64,000 nt of DNA from Quercus robur (taxonomy: Eukaryota > Streptophyta > Magnoliopsida > Fagales > Fagaceae), in the NCBI RefSeq assembly GCF_932294415.1, contig NC_065541.1, positions 50,818,290-50,882,289 of the forward strand, written 5' to 3'. How positions within the stretch are numbered: position 1 is the first letter of the stretch; every line of letters starts with the position of its first letter. The translations under genes were made by a program, and so were the position numbers. Positions 24,301 to 42,320 of this stretch are shown here, in pieces. The notes under the pieces are model-generated. The model did no database searches, had not been told where the DNA came from, and saw only the letters and a list, made by a program, of their open reading frames with translations.

Positions 24301-26173
24301 GTTCTTGTCTTGCTTAACAATTACCACTCAATGCAGAGATCCATTTGGTTTCATTCTTCTGTTTGAAAAATGAAACCAAAGTTATTACTTATATAAATAA
24401 AATTCTGTTTTAAGAAAATTTGAAGGTTACATTAGATCTTACGTTGGTACAGAAAAGATGAGGTGATTCATGAAATCTACTATGTTTAGGGTACACGGAT
24501 CTGCTCTGTGTGTATTAATCTTCACTGAAGTTCCTTTTTGTTCTGTTAAAAAGAAAAGAAAAAGGAGAAAAAAAGTATCATCCTTTAGAAGTAATGTCAT
24601 CAGAAACTTTCTAAAGATTGTCAGTCTGAGATTCGTTTCTTATCAAGCAATGATGTAGTTGAGTCAGCAATATTTTTGCTTAATGAGTTAAATGACTGAT
24701 GCATTTCTTACCCTCAGTAGACAAGAAATACATTTGGACCGTCTGTAATGCAAAGATTTGCTGCCTGCAGTTAGTCTTTCCTTAAAATGAATGCTGTTAG
24801 TAAGCATCTGCATTATAGACTCTAGACACTTGAGGTATTTTTATGTCTCCACAATCTCCATTTTCTTGTTTGTTTCAACCCTGTTGCTCTAATTTACTAG
24901 TTTATGAATTCTGGCTGAGTGTCCTTGCATGGGCTATTGTCCACTATTCTTTTCTTTTGTTTTTTGGAGGAAAAGAGAGGGAGGATGGGGGGGGGGGGGG
25001 GGGGGGGGTGTTGTTTTTGTTTTCTCCCTATTTTCAATGATAATTGTCAGGCTAATTCTTAATGCGCATGTTATTCAATTGGTATGTCATAGATGCATAA
25101 TCTATGCGTAGAAATTTGTCCTGTTAATCAGTTGTTCATATTAAATAGCATATACAGGCATGTATACAATCATGTCCACTTGTAAAATTTGCGACCTGAC
25201 ACAACTTTGTACTTGCATGGCCTTTTTTTTGTTCTCTTTTCTTTTCACTTCATATGTTGCTAATTCATATAAATTCCAGCTTCTACTTGCTGTGGGGACT
25301 AAGCTGGAGCATGTAATTTCCCAGTTGGCTAATGATGTTGCTGAGAAACATGTAGCCATAGAAGGTGAATTGGTAGTTCAACCATCTGATGAGCACTTTT
25401 GGCTTGGTCGGCCCCGCATCGTCCTCTTCTTGATCCATTTTATCCTTTTCCAGAATTCTTTTGAGATTGCATTTTTTTTCTGGATATGGGTAAGAAATTC
25501 TTCAACCACCATGCATCAAATCTATTTGTAATAAACAAGAGATTAGTAATTGAGACGGAACGTGATTAACCTACTTCTCTGCATATGTAGGTTCAATATG
25601 GCTTCGACTCTTGCATAATGGGACAAGTCCGTTATATTGTCCCAAGGCTCATTATTGGGTAGAAGCGAAAGACCCTGTTTACTTTTTCATATTGTTAGGT
25701 TCGAAGTATGTTGGATCTTTTATTTACTTAGTACTGATGTCTTTCTATACTTTTTCTTTTGTTGTTCTTATTTAGGGTCTTCATTCAGGTCCTCTGTAGT
25801 TCCAGCACCCTGCCACTTTATGCAATAGTCACACAGGTGCTTTTTAGTTGCTGTTTAAAAATGAATTCACCTTTTTTTAAAAAATTAATTGATTTTTCTT
25901 AATAAGCTGTTGATCTTACCTGTTCACTGCATTGAAATGAAGATGGGAACTTCTTACAAGAAGGCAATATTTGATGAGCATGTGCAAGTGGGCCTCGTTG
26001 GTTGGGCTCAGAAGGCAAAGAAAAAGAAGGGTTTTAGGGCAGCTGGCAATGGCTCTGGCCAGGGAAGTTCCCATGAATCTACCTCAACGGGAATTCAGCT
26101 AGGATCTGCTTTTCGCAAAGCATCTACGCCGGAGGAGATTCAGCCTGCATCTGTTTCTGAAAATTCAAAATGA
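15752..26173 (+). CDS. MLO: MLO-family seven-transmembrane protein (MLO1-like)
   Basis: Thirteen exons: 15752-15929, 16025-16176, 17765-17881, 17978-18038, 18295-18392, 19052-19126, 19231-19319, 19455-19504, 23347-23387, 25280-25489, 25591-25658, 25776-25836, 25943-26173; 476 aa. MLO proteins are plant plasma-membrane proteins with seven helices and a cytosolic calmodulin-binding tail. Different members set powdery-mildew susceptibility, pollen-tube reception or root growth, and recent work describes them as calcium channels. Visible hallmarks are TM1 at about 14-36, loop cysteines (NKICVP, MLPC, ATCSK), the HxHxF-type helix in exon 3, WKRWEDE, ISWYLWIFVV, GWHTYFW, NSFEIAFFFW, STLPLYAIVTQMG, and a calmodulin-binding-like segment around Trp421 (WAQKAKKKKGF). 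The tail is short, so the protein falls below the usual 500-580 aa. Intron 7 starts with GC instead of GT. The start codon context and first residues (MGEEEGVTLEYTPTWVVA) fit the family. Confidence 0.95.
20056..20165 (-). mobile_element. SINE, second family, minus strand
   Basis: Reverse complement contains a B-box-like TTAAGTTCAAATCCC followed by TTTCCTCCACCAGTTGTACG, typical of tRNA-derived plant SINE heads. It differs from the CACCTCCTCCC family elsewhere in this window. Bounds are approximate. Confidence 0.45.
21246..21361 (+). mobile_element. tRNA-derived SINE
   Basis: Shows an A-box-like GAGCTCTATCTCAACTGG, then CACCTCCTCCC, the B-box word GAGTTCAAGACCC, GGGTGTGTGTGTAACG and an A16-17 tail running into (TA)n. 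The same order occurs in the copy at 23792-23913. Confidence 0.75.
21446..22432 (+). mobile_element. 5'-truncated LINE fragment with 19-bp imperfect TSD
   Basis: Encodes the zf-RVT zinc-binding region and C-terminal tail of an L1-type plant LINE: PWKIIWRSKAPLRVAFFVWT, then CYMCKSNSESVDHLLLHCP, then after an insertion LWSMILGLFGVYWVMP and IPHCLMWCICGERNSRIFED. Flanks ATTCTAACGTATGCAAGAT (21446-21464) and ATTCTAACATAAGCAAGAT (22414-22432) are a 19-bp TSD with two differences, suggesting considerable age. It lies in MLO intron 8, in the same orientation as the gene. Confidence 0.85.
21736..22011. mobile_element. 268-bp unclassified element inserted in the LINE
   Basis: The LINE frame reads CAT TGC CCT up to 21739 and resumes at ATT GCT TTA from 22012, so the intervening DNA is an exact insertion. 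CCCT is present on both sides (21736-21739 and 22008-22011) as a 4-bp TSD, leaving an element of 21740-22007. It begins TGTTAAAGAC and ends ACTTTAAGAA, giving weak inverted ends around TTAAAG. It has GATTTGGCC...CCTACATCCAC wording and a TATATATAG box. It may be a small LTR/TRIM relative or a MITE; I cannot decide. Confidence 0.65.
23781..23924 (+). mobile_element. tRNA-derived SINE with probable TSD
   Basis: Contains TTTAGCTCAAACGGG (A-box-like), ACCTCCTCGCCC, GGTGGAGGGTGAGG and the B-box GGGTTCAAGACCCACC. Near-identical words AAGAGCTGATG (23781-23791) and AAGAGATGATG (23914-23924) flank it and probably represent the TSD. It lies in MLO intron 9. Confidence 0.7.
24987..25008. repeat. G homopolymer in MLO intron 9
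   Basis: A run of about 22 G residues follows GGAGGAT. It is one of several long G or C runs in introns of this window. The exact length should be treated with caution. Confidence 0.85.
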
Positions 26174-28233
26174 CTGATGCCATTTCTTAACTAAGACAGG
26201 ATGGAGGTCTACATCTTTCATCTAAGTATGGTCATTTCTGTAGATTTATATATACAGGTGATAGCGATAGTTATGTCACCCTTGCTTTGGGGCTGGAAGA
26301 GCTTGGGGTGAAACTTATGTCATTTTGAATTTCTCTTAGGCTTAAAATGACTAGTTAATTGATGCGTACATATTTTTGAATGTCATTGTGTATTCTTTAC
26401 TTACTTACTAAAGAGAGGACTGAGAAGGGGGGTGGGGTGTTCTTGAATGAGTGCTATGTGATTTGTGGCGGCATTGATTAGAAACTTTTCGTATCCTACT
26501 CATGCTCTTTGGGTACCATTAAAAGTCCTTGGTGTTTTATTACTATTTATTCAGAGAAATGCTTGCCATCCTCAATTAAGGCCATGTGGTTAGGGGGCTT
26601 CAATTTTGAAAAATTAAACCTCATAAGGACCAATTATTCTACTTTTCGAATGTAGTTGACCCTTATGTTTTTCTTTTATTTTTTAGGAAAATAATTTTCT
26701 GTTGGGCACTTGAGAAAAGATGAGAAAGAATGAGAGTTGTACTACCGAAAAACTTAAAAGTGATCCTTTTTTTTACAGGTTGAATCTAGTTCAGAGAGAG
26801 AGAGAGAGAGAGCCTTAAAAGGATTAAGTGTATCCAAATGTAAAATTTAAATTATTTCACTATTCAGCTTATTTTTGCTATTATTTATAGGTCTTATTGT
26901 ACTTTTTGATATTAGTCATAGGTTTCACTGTACTATTTTAACTAATTTTTATTTTTATTTATAGTACTCTCAATAATAATTTTTTAGTTTTATGAAAATA
27001 AGCTGTATCTAAATATACTAAAATGCTGGATAAAACCTTTCTTATTATGAGCCAATGCACTCTCATTAAGTTCAAAAGATTATTTTTGTATCTGGCTGCC
27101 GTGGATGATGGAACCAGTAAAAGGGTACTAACAACTCTTCTAATTATGAGTTCTCCTGAGCTGTCTCTCTCAATTGTTATGTCAATTTTTCATATTGAGT
27201 AAAGTACAACGTTATTAATTATTATATGCACATAAATATTAATGAGAAAATCGTACACGCGTTTATCAAAAGTTTGATCATTGAAATGCTTTCTTGTTTT
27301 TTTGTTTGTGATTACTTTTTGATCAAGGGGAATAGTTATATAACGATATAAAACATAGTACTTTAGCTGCAAACATTTTCTTCTACTAAAAATGTTAGGG
27401 TAGTGTTAACAGGCACCATGAGGTGTCTGTTAAGAAATTGCTTTATGTCAAATATTTTGGCTTTATGTTATATTTTTTACTAGCCTTATTATAGGGTGTT
27501 GAGCAAATGGAACTAACTTTTTAAGTTTGACTTATTATTTTAGTAGTATTACCAGTCCCATCATCAATTCATACCAATTTTTTTATTAACTGGATCCTAC
27601 AATAACTCATCTTTAACAAGCACTTTAACATTTCCCAATTATGGAGGATGTTGTAGGAGCCCTGCCCTTTGAGAAGTAGACTATCAGATAGATTGGGAGG
27701 AGGAGATGTGTGTTAGAGAAACAGAAGTCTATCTTTTTCTCGAGTTTGCAGTGGCAAGCAGCATGATTTGGAACAAGGTGGGGCTTAAATTGGCAAAATA
27801 TTCATGTAGCATAGAGCATGGAGTCATGGAGATAGTGAGTTTGATGGTTGATCCTTTGGAGATTGACAGATTTTTATGCGATGACTGAAGAGATAAATAA
27901 CATGTAGTTTTAAAAACATTTTTAATGAGTAATATAACTTGTTGATTTTTTTTTTTTTTTTGAGAACCTATAACTGCCTGAATTAATACATATAAATAGT
28001 CTTATAAATCATTTTGATAAAAAAAAAAAAAATTTAACTGTCTAAAAGTACATAAAACTTTAAAAATATTATATATAAACAAATAAAGAAAATAAAACAA
28101 ACCAAACAAACACCATCATGTTTTGATGCCTTTTGATTTTTCTCAAATAAAATATGGATTGTATGAACATAATTGGTCAATAAAAAAACTAACAAAATCA
28201 TTGTCTTACACCTTTGGTCACATCATGATTAAG
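26174..28233. other. MLO 3' UTR and gene-free spacer
   Basis: Contains the MLO 3' untranslated region, a (GA)n tract near 26797-26812 and AT-rich sequence. The small ORF near 27706-27888 has no recognisable similarity. No gene or bounded element was found. Confidence 0.5.
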
Positions 28234-28402
28234 TTAAGAGAAGTATTACATTTACAATATTTTCATAATAAATCATAGGTGGTTAGTTATAATTTGAATT
28301 TATTGGTTATAATTACTTTTTTACACCACTAATAACAACTTGTAATAACTTATCACTTAGAATTTATTATAAAAATATTATAAACGTAACATTTTTCTTA
28401 AG
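28234..28402. mobile_element. Foldback MITE just upstream of the uS2m promoter
   Basis: The left arm TACATTTACAATATTTTCAT and the right arm (reverse complement GTTACGTTTATAATATTTTT) form terminal inverted repeats of about 35 bp. Same family as 9648-9906 and 59297-59482. It ends about 60 bp before the first site II-like motif. Confidence 0.7.
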
Positions 28403-28464
28403 GTAATTAGACAGTTCCAAAACAAAATGTCTCAACCAAAATAAATCCAGACCCCCAAAGAAAA

Positions 28465-28615
28465 GGCCCAAAATAGAATTTACGATTCAATACAAAGGCC
28501 CATGATTATTCATTTTCTAAACAAACCGACCCTGTTTGAAACGGGTCAAATCAAACCCAACGGTCATCTTTCACAATCCATTTCCATTTCCATTTCCCAA
28601 AACCATAAACCCTAA
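28465..28615 (+). promoter_or_regulatory. Site II and telobox motifs upstream of uS2m
   Basis: Two GGCCCA words (28465-28470 and 28497-28502; TGGGCC on the other strand) and a telobox AAACCCTAA (28607-28615) lie within 180 bp of the start codon. This pairing is the usual module of plant genes for the translation apparatus, bound by TCP factors (site II) and telobox-binding proteins. It supports this as the promoter of a mitochondrial ribosomal protein gene. No TATA box was seen, which also fits that class. Confidence 0.6.
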
Positions 28616-28645
28616 ACCCCCAAACCTCCGAATGAGACAGTAACA

Positions 28646-36142
<7,497 letters not shown>

Positions 36143-37278
36143 GGAGTTAATTAGTGTTCTGGAGAAGCTGCAAGGAGCTGGTGGACAGGATATGCTGCTG
36201 AACATTTTCATTTAGAGGCAGCAAGAGCTTCTGTCAACACACAGCTGGAGCTTCCATTCGCTTTGCAGCATTCATTTCAGCATAGAGTGGGAGCACCAGG
36301 CATCAAGTCTGATAATTATTTTTAGCCAGGGGGAGGATTCATAGTCTGCAAAACTGAATAATCTTCAAACCAGATTTTCCTTAGAAGAAGCTCCCTTGCA
36401 TTAAAATCTTGGAGCAATAATTCACTTGGGTTTTACCATCACTGTTAGTCTGTAGTTTGACTGATTTCATGTTTTTGCCGCAAGTGATGGTCGCCCTATG
36501 TTAACCATATAATTGGGGCTCCCTAAGAGACCACTTGGCGGCTGAATGCTTGATTTTGTCTTTTGTTCTTTTGGCCCATTTCCTGCGTGCTTAATTAGCC
36601 TCAGTCAGATTTGAAATTCGTCTTTGGGGATTCAAGACCCAGTGAGTGCATGTATAACTTACCAATAATAAAAAAAAAGATCTGAAAATTCATTTACCTA
36701 ATTACAAGTTCATAATGGGCTGGAGAGTGGAGAGTATGCCGTGCTTCCAAATTTCTATTGCCTAATCTTTATATTGGATGTTAAAAGCAAACTAATGAAT
36801 CGAAATTACGAGAGGAATATCCAGGAGAAAATTTATGTGTTTATAGCTGTTTTCTCTCTTTTCCTTTTCCTTTTTATTTGGAAAGTTGCCAGATGAAATG
36901 GAGCACTATTCGAGCCCTTTCTAGTTAACTCTTTCCCTGTAAGATGAAGTATGTGCCTATGTGGCTCAAGACTAATTTGGATGTACTTGTAAATATCAAT
37001 AAAAGTTCATTGGATTTGATTGACCGGAAGAGGCTAGTAAGTCAGCAGGTAGGGGCCATGCCAATTAAAATAGAACAACGTCCCGAAATTTGTTTCTCCC
37101 TAGGCCTTCCTTATCGTCATCTAGCTTTCTGCGCTCTTTAAACTCTATTTAAATAACCCATTGTGAATGCTCTAAAAGTAGTAATCTAGAGTAGAAAAAA
37201 TAACTTTTAAAGAGCCATAACGGAAAAACTATACATAATCAGATGTGAATTCTCTTAGAGAGGGATATTATTGTTATC

Positions 37279-37310
<32 letters not shown>

Positions 37311-37834
37311 AGGGATATTATTATCCACTGTCACACTGGAATGCAATTTATGGACTATAACATACAAAGCATAACAAGCCCAAAAGAACAAAAACAAAAT
37401 ACAAAGCATTTACTGCTTCTCAAGAAGCATGAGGAGGTTTACACTTTGCAGAGGAGAGAGAGAGAGAGAGATACAATTGGTTAGAAACATGAACTGAACC
37501 AAATACCCAGTTACATTATATATTTTAGTGATGAATAAAACAATATTGTGGAATTAAAATGCAGATTACCAATTTCTCTCCTCCATGAATTAAAATTGTT
37601 TTCAGTAATTGTTCTATTAAATCTACAACAGCTAAATTTCTGCAGTTGCAGGGGAAGAAAAGGCAAGGGGGGAAAAGATTGTATTAAATGGAAGGGGATC
37701 CTTTCCCCAAAGGAAACTACCAGCTCTATAATAAGTTAATAACCAATGTACAACTACAAACGATGCTCAGTACTAAGTGAGGAATTTTGTTCACTTGGTT
37801 TTTGGCTGAATTTTGAATAGTCTCCAAAAGATTC
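36143..37834. other. UGPase-like 3' UTR and gene-free spacer
   Basis: The 3' UTR follows the TGA at 36140-36142. A partial SINE is visible at about 36613-36678 (GGATTCAAGACCCAGTGAG, ending CAATAATAAAAAAAA). There is an A-rich tract near 37279-37309 and a (GA)n run at 37453-37471. No gene was recognised. Confidence 0.5.
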
Positions 37835-38055
37835 TCAATTCTGTACTCCATTAACAGGTTGTCCTGCCAGCGTCTTTTTGAACATCTTCTCCCTCACAGC
37901 CTTCCTCCAAACTTCATTCTCTTCTCTCTCTTCCTTTGCATGAGTAATTTCCTGCATCTCAATACTTTTTTTCTCTTTCATTTTATACTTCTCATTTATT
38001 TCTTTCAAACTGGGTATAACATGATTGTTGCTCTTCAGTCTCATTCTCATCCTAC
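37835..38055 (-). pseudogene. FYV7/Tap26-like rRNA-processing protein fragment
   Basis: On the minus strand, one open stretch reads SLKEINEKYKMKEKKS, then EERE and the distinctive RKAVREKMFKKT followed by GQPV. This matches the C-terminal part of plant FYV7/Tap26 (usual form RKAVREKMFKKTRxGQPVMKYR). A possible acceptor GTTGTAG| lies just upstream. Only this block is present: the end after GQPV is lost and no other FYV7 exon was found nearby. FYV7 works in 40S rRNA maturation. The simplest reading is a decayed gene fragment; a real terminal exon with distant partners is less likely. Confidence 0.55.
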
Positions 38056-39177
38056 AACAAACGTCAGAATGGTATGTGACTTAAGCTTCCCAGCTCCACA
38101 AGCAATGACAGATGGGTGAATGAAGGACAAAGGAAGATTCAATCACAACTCTGAAACTGAGAAGCATTGATGTCAGACAAACAGACTTCAATTTCATGTC
38201 TGTGACTGGCTAACTCATTAGTTAAATTTGAGCGGAATTAAAAATACACTCAATGTGAGAAGGAAGGCTGCACATAAAGAGAGAGAATATATAGAATAAA
38301 GTAAGAAGGATGCTGAATGTACAATATATTGCATTAGTAGTCTGGTATGACATCAACATCAACAGCAACAACAAACAATTGATATTAATTACAACAATTG
38401 TACACACACAGACTTTACAGAAGTGTGAAGAATCAAATCACACATCTGTAAAGTCCATGGAATTGCACAAGAGTCATTTATCATTGTGATATAGGAATTA
38501 ACAGAATGACCACCCGTATTAAGGAGGGGGCAATAAACTTACAGCAATTGCCACAAGCTCTTGTAACAGTTCTTCCAAATGACGCAGAGGCTATTGTTAT
38601 CAATAAGAAGAAATCTTTAAAAGTTTCTCTATTAGGAAGCAACCTTAAAAGGAAGCAAACTCTGTGAGAAAATTGCCCATGAAATGAGTAGGACCATCAA
38701 CTGGTGCGCATTCAAAGGATCATCATGCACTTAATGCACCCTAAAAAACCCTTTTAGAAGCAAACCTTGGAGCTCACAACATTGTATGATCACAATATTA
38801 GAAACTGAAAATGAATAGTGATTCAAATTTTGTACACGTTTAACCATGAAGTATAAATTACAGAAAATTTTACAGATGAAAAGTCCTATTTTCTAGTGAA
38901 TTTGAATGAATTCCAGTTATTTGTGTAAGAGGTACTATGTAACTTACAATTATAATCCTCAACTGCTTACATTTATGGTAGCCACAAACTAAAATGTCAA
39001 TCTAAGGAGAATCCAAAACTAAAATGTTTGGCCAATAACTTTTTTGCTTTCTCCTGTTGAATCTTATACAATAACTTCAAATTTTCTTTTCATGTGAACA
39101 ATGCAGTGGCAGAATAAACTCAACCATCTAAATTAGAATAAAGCACCCAAGTAATGAGAGACAGGCACCATTAAAAC
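38056..39177. other. Gene-free spacer 3' of LTO1
   Basis: AT-rich with no supportable gene or bounded element. Includes the probable LTO1 3' UTR (minus strand) at its right edge. Confidence 0.45.
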
Positions 39178-39600
39178 TCAAAACTCAGAATCTTGCGCTG
39201 TTTTGGGATACCCAATATACTCCAATTTGACATTGAGTGTAGCACAAACTGCCCTGAACTTGAGTCTCAACCCATCCATCACCTCTTGGATGCTCTCGTT
39301 CTCTGGGTCCATGACTGGATATTTTGCAACCAACTCGTCCATTTGCTTGATCATTTTCTGGACTCGATCTGAGAATCGTGTTGGGTCGACCTGGATCACT
39401 GAGTTCCAGACATTGATGCAACCTCGATAGAACCCGAGTTCCTCACCACCCTCGAAGCCCACTTTTAGGCCCACTTGTTGACCCTCCTCTTTGCCTTGGT
39501 CTAGGCCATGCCCGTAGCCCTCAGCATAGCCTTCCTTGAAGTGTATCTCTTCTAGGTTTAGAGAGGACTCAAACATGTCCTCTGTCTCCTCCATCTCCAT
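39178..39600 (-). CDS. LTO1: LTO1/ORAOV1-family adaptor for Fe-S assembly on ABCE1
   Basis: A single coding exon of 140 aa. The deca-GX3 motif is complete: glycines fall at every fourth residue from Gly24 to Gly60 (GYAEGYGHGLDQGKEEG and onward), which defines the Yae1/Lto1 family. In yeast, Yae1-Lto1 links the cytosolic iron-sulfur assembly targeting complex to Rli1/ABCE1, a ribosome-recycling ATPase. The C-terminal half (VWNSVIQVDPTRFSDRVQKM onward) is helical and plant-like; a C-terminal aromatic targeting residue, used by yeast Lto1 (Trp), appears here only as final Phe. A 5' UTR exon probably lies at about 42050-41968 with donor CAG|GTACCT and an acceptor ATGTAG| shortly before the ATG, giving a 2.3-kb leader intron. 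Confidence 0.92.
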   Translation of the reverse strand: MEMEETEDMFESSLNLEEIHFKEGYAEGYGHGLDQGKEEGQQVGLKVGFEGGEELGFYRGCINVWNSVIQVDPTRFSDRVQKMIKQMDELVAKYPVMDPENESIQEVMDGLRLKFRAVCATLNVKLEYIGYPKTAQDSEF

Positions 39601-40461
39601 AAAACAGAGAAAAAGCTACATTAATATATCTTCTCAGCTATTTTAAAAAGTTATTCTTAGTGGGACTCTCAATGAATTTCAGAACCCGGGAATAATTTTT
39701 CTTACTCTTTCAATGAGAGAATTTCTAAAAATAATATATATATATATGGCCTTTTAAAAGAGAGCATTAATTTTTTGAAACATTTGAAAAGCATATCCAG
39801 TTATCCACCACAACAAACATAAAAATAAATTTCACACGTAGAAAAATACATTATTCACCTCCAGGTTTATTTTTGTCAATTGATATCAGCAGAAATTTCA
39901 GTTTTAAAAAAAAAAAAATCACTCACAGGAAGATACATAGGTTCACATAACATTTGATCTCTAAAAGTTAACACAATGAAATTTCACAATCTCATCAGAG
40001 ATCTCAAAGATGTCATAAACAAAACACTCAAATTAAGCCAAGAATAGTTTTTTTTTTTTTTTTTTTAAGGAAATTTCCAGCAAAACATAGTACTAGTTTA
40101 CTACCAAGGCTGAAAGGTTTCAATGTGATGCAGAATTTGAGTCAAACAGACCACCCTAATGTAATAATCACTGCAATCATCAAATTGAAAAATAGTATAT
40201 AGGCTGCCACTTGATATATAAAAATTTCTTATGATATTCTTCCTTGTCCAGTTGGTTGTCATGTGTTACTCTAGGCATATTGAATCCACAGTTGACTCAC
40301 AACTCTTCCAATCGATATATAAGCTCATAATTCCCAAAGTTATAATCTTTGGTCTTCTCTCTCAATTTTATTGCAGTCCTTGACTATGGATTTATCAGTT
40401 GTACCACAACACTATCAACCAGTTCCTTGTTCCTATGTCGGAAAACTATAAAAAAAACCAT

Positions 40462-40613
40462 CTGCCAAATCATGTTTTTGCTAAGATCAAAACCCAAAAC
40501 TACCATAAAGCACAAACGCAGATATCTCTGGGTTCAACTCAAACCTAAAAAAACTCATATGCCAAACCAAGTTTTTATAAGACAAAAACCCAAAACTACC
40601 ATAAAGCATAAAC
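40462..40613. repeat. Two-copy short tandem duplication
   Basis: A block of about 55 bases containing CAAAACCCAAAACTACC and CATAAAGCAYAAAC occurs at about 40462-40516 and 40559-40613, separated by unlike sequence. It adjoins the element at 40618. Confidence 0.6.
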
Positions 40614-40617
40614 ATTG

Positions 40618-41912
40618 TGTCACGTCCCGAACCCAACCATAAAGATAGGCACGTGACAATGGCCGCATGCTTATAAAGTTTTCACCCCACAAGAGTACAA
40701 GGTCTTCTTAGCAACTAAAATTTATCCTCAAAGAAAATTTCATCAATAAATCCACAATCATCCTCAATAATGCAATTGTCAAAAGATCTCCAAGCACCAA
40801 TAGATACAACAATCCAAACCTCATGGCCATTAAAAAAAAAGATATACTAATTATTACAAGATCATCTCAAAAATTCCTAATCTCCTTTCAAGCATACACC
40901 CTCAGTAAAAGTTCAAAAACTTGATATTCTTCATAATCTAAATCTGGAGGGAAAAAAGGGGGTGAGTTGACAACTCAATAAGTAACCAAAGTCCTAATAA
41001 GTTTGATCAAGCAAATAGATCTGTAAAACAATAAATTATACATAGATCAAATATTTTAATCTTACAAATATATCATAGATGGATTAGAAAATAATCATTT
41101 TTCCATATATTAAAAGCTGTTCCAAAAACACATAAGCAGTTTCAAGGACTCAAAACAATTCAAATACTCAATCATAATTCATATTCTTAATAATCTTTTA
41201 TGACTATGATCACGCTATATCCCCGTGACTGAGCATCAGATTCAAATGAAACTAGTTTCGTGCTAATGTATATCCTCCATTAGATATTTACAAAAACACG
41301 ATAGATAGAACTAGTTTCGGTACCAATGAATATCCCAAATTGGTTGGGTAGCAAAGTCAATACATGGTCAGATTGTCCAAAATCATAGTTCAAATAAATA
41401 TACATCCCATACAAAAATAGATATATAAAATCATATATATAGTAATTAAAAATATTTATGATGATTCTTTATTCTTTACTTCAAATCAATGTAGTTAAAA
41501 CAACTGAAATAAAATTGCAACAATTGTAAAACAATATTCCAGTAGCTAAAATACTGTAGTATAAGCAAAAATAAAACCAATTAGAAGAAAGGTCACTCAC
41601 ATCAATCCAATTCCTATTCATTTCAAACCAAATAAAGAGTTTACTCCAACAAATTTGTCACTAAAGATCCTTGGACCTCAAGTCTCAATGCCATCCAAGT
41701 CCAACACCATGGAGACAACAAAGCAAAGATGCTACACACGTCCTTAGAAGAAATCTTCAAATAATTGGGTTTTGGCTTAATCTTCTAGAAACCCAAATCC
41801 TTAGCCGTAAGACGCAAAAGCACAAATAAATCCTTAGGGTTTACACGTTACAACTAGGTATAAATCACTCCTTTTTATTTATTTATTTATTTTTTAGAAC
41901 CTGGGTATCACA
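40618..41912. mobile_element. TG...CA element of 1295 bp, possibly a solo LTR
   Basis: Starts TGTCACGTCCCGAACCC and ends GAACCTGGGTATCACA, with short inverted ends (TGTCACGTCCC against TGTGATACCC). Near-identical 5-bp flanks CATTG (40613-40617) and CATCG (41913-41917) look like a TSD with one difference. Elements with TGTCACG-type termini are common in plants. TG...CA ends and a 5-bp TSD fit an LTR, but no coding region is present. It sits in the LTO1 leader intron. Family uncertain. Confidence 0.5.
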
Positions 41913-42105
41913 CATCGATTTCAACTACAATGAAAAAAAAAAAAAAAAAAAAAAACATGAAAGGTACCTGAAATTGGCGGCAAGGAAGAGGAGAGACTTG
42001 AGAGAGAACAAATAAAATCGGAGTGCCTGAGCCTGAGTTTTATGCTGCAGCAAATATTTGACTTTTGAAGCTACGATTGATTTGGGTTTTATAGTAACAA
42101 GGTAA

Positions 42106-42176
42106 AGCCCAGAATAGATTTTCGACTGGGCCGTTCAGTTTCTGATATGGGCCTCATAGTATATTTGTTCGGCCCA
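42106..42176. promoter_or_regulatory. Shared divergent promoter of LTO1 and plastid L3 with four site II motifs
   Basis: Four TGGGCY words lie within 71 bp: AGCCCA at 42106-42111, TGGGCC at 42127-42132 and 42148-42153, and GGCCCA at 42171-42176. The LTO1 leader exon is predicted to start near 42050 (minus strand) and the L3 start codon is at 42321, so fewer than 300 bp separate the two transcripts. Clustered site II elements, bound by TCP factors, are typical of plant ribosomal, mitochondrial and plastid housekeeping genes and are often bidirectional. No TATA box is apparent. Confidence 0.65.
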
Positions 42177-42320
42177 TCTCCTCTCCGATCAGATTCCTAA
42201 AGATAAGGACACTCAGAGAGTACTCTCAGTGTTTTCTTGTTAGTGCTATCCATTCCATTCTATGGAGTATATGAGTGAGTGAATTTTCTTTTTGAGTAGA
42301 AACCATTGAAACTAAGAAAG

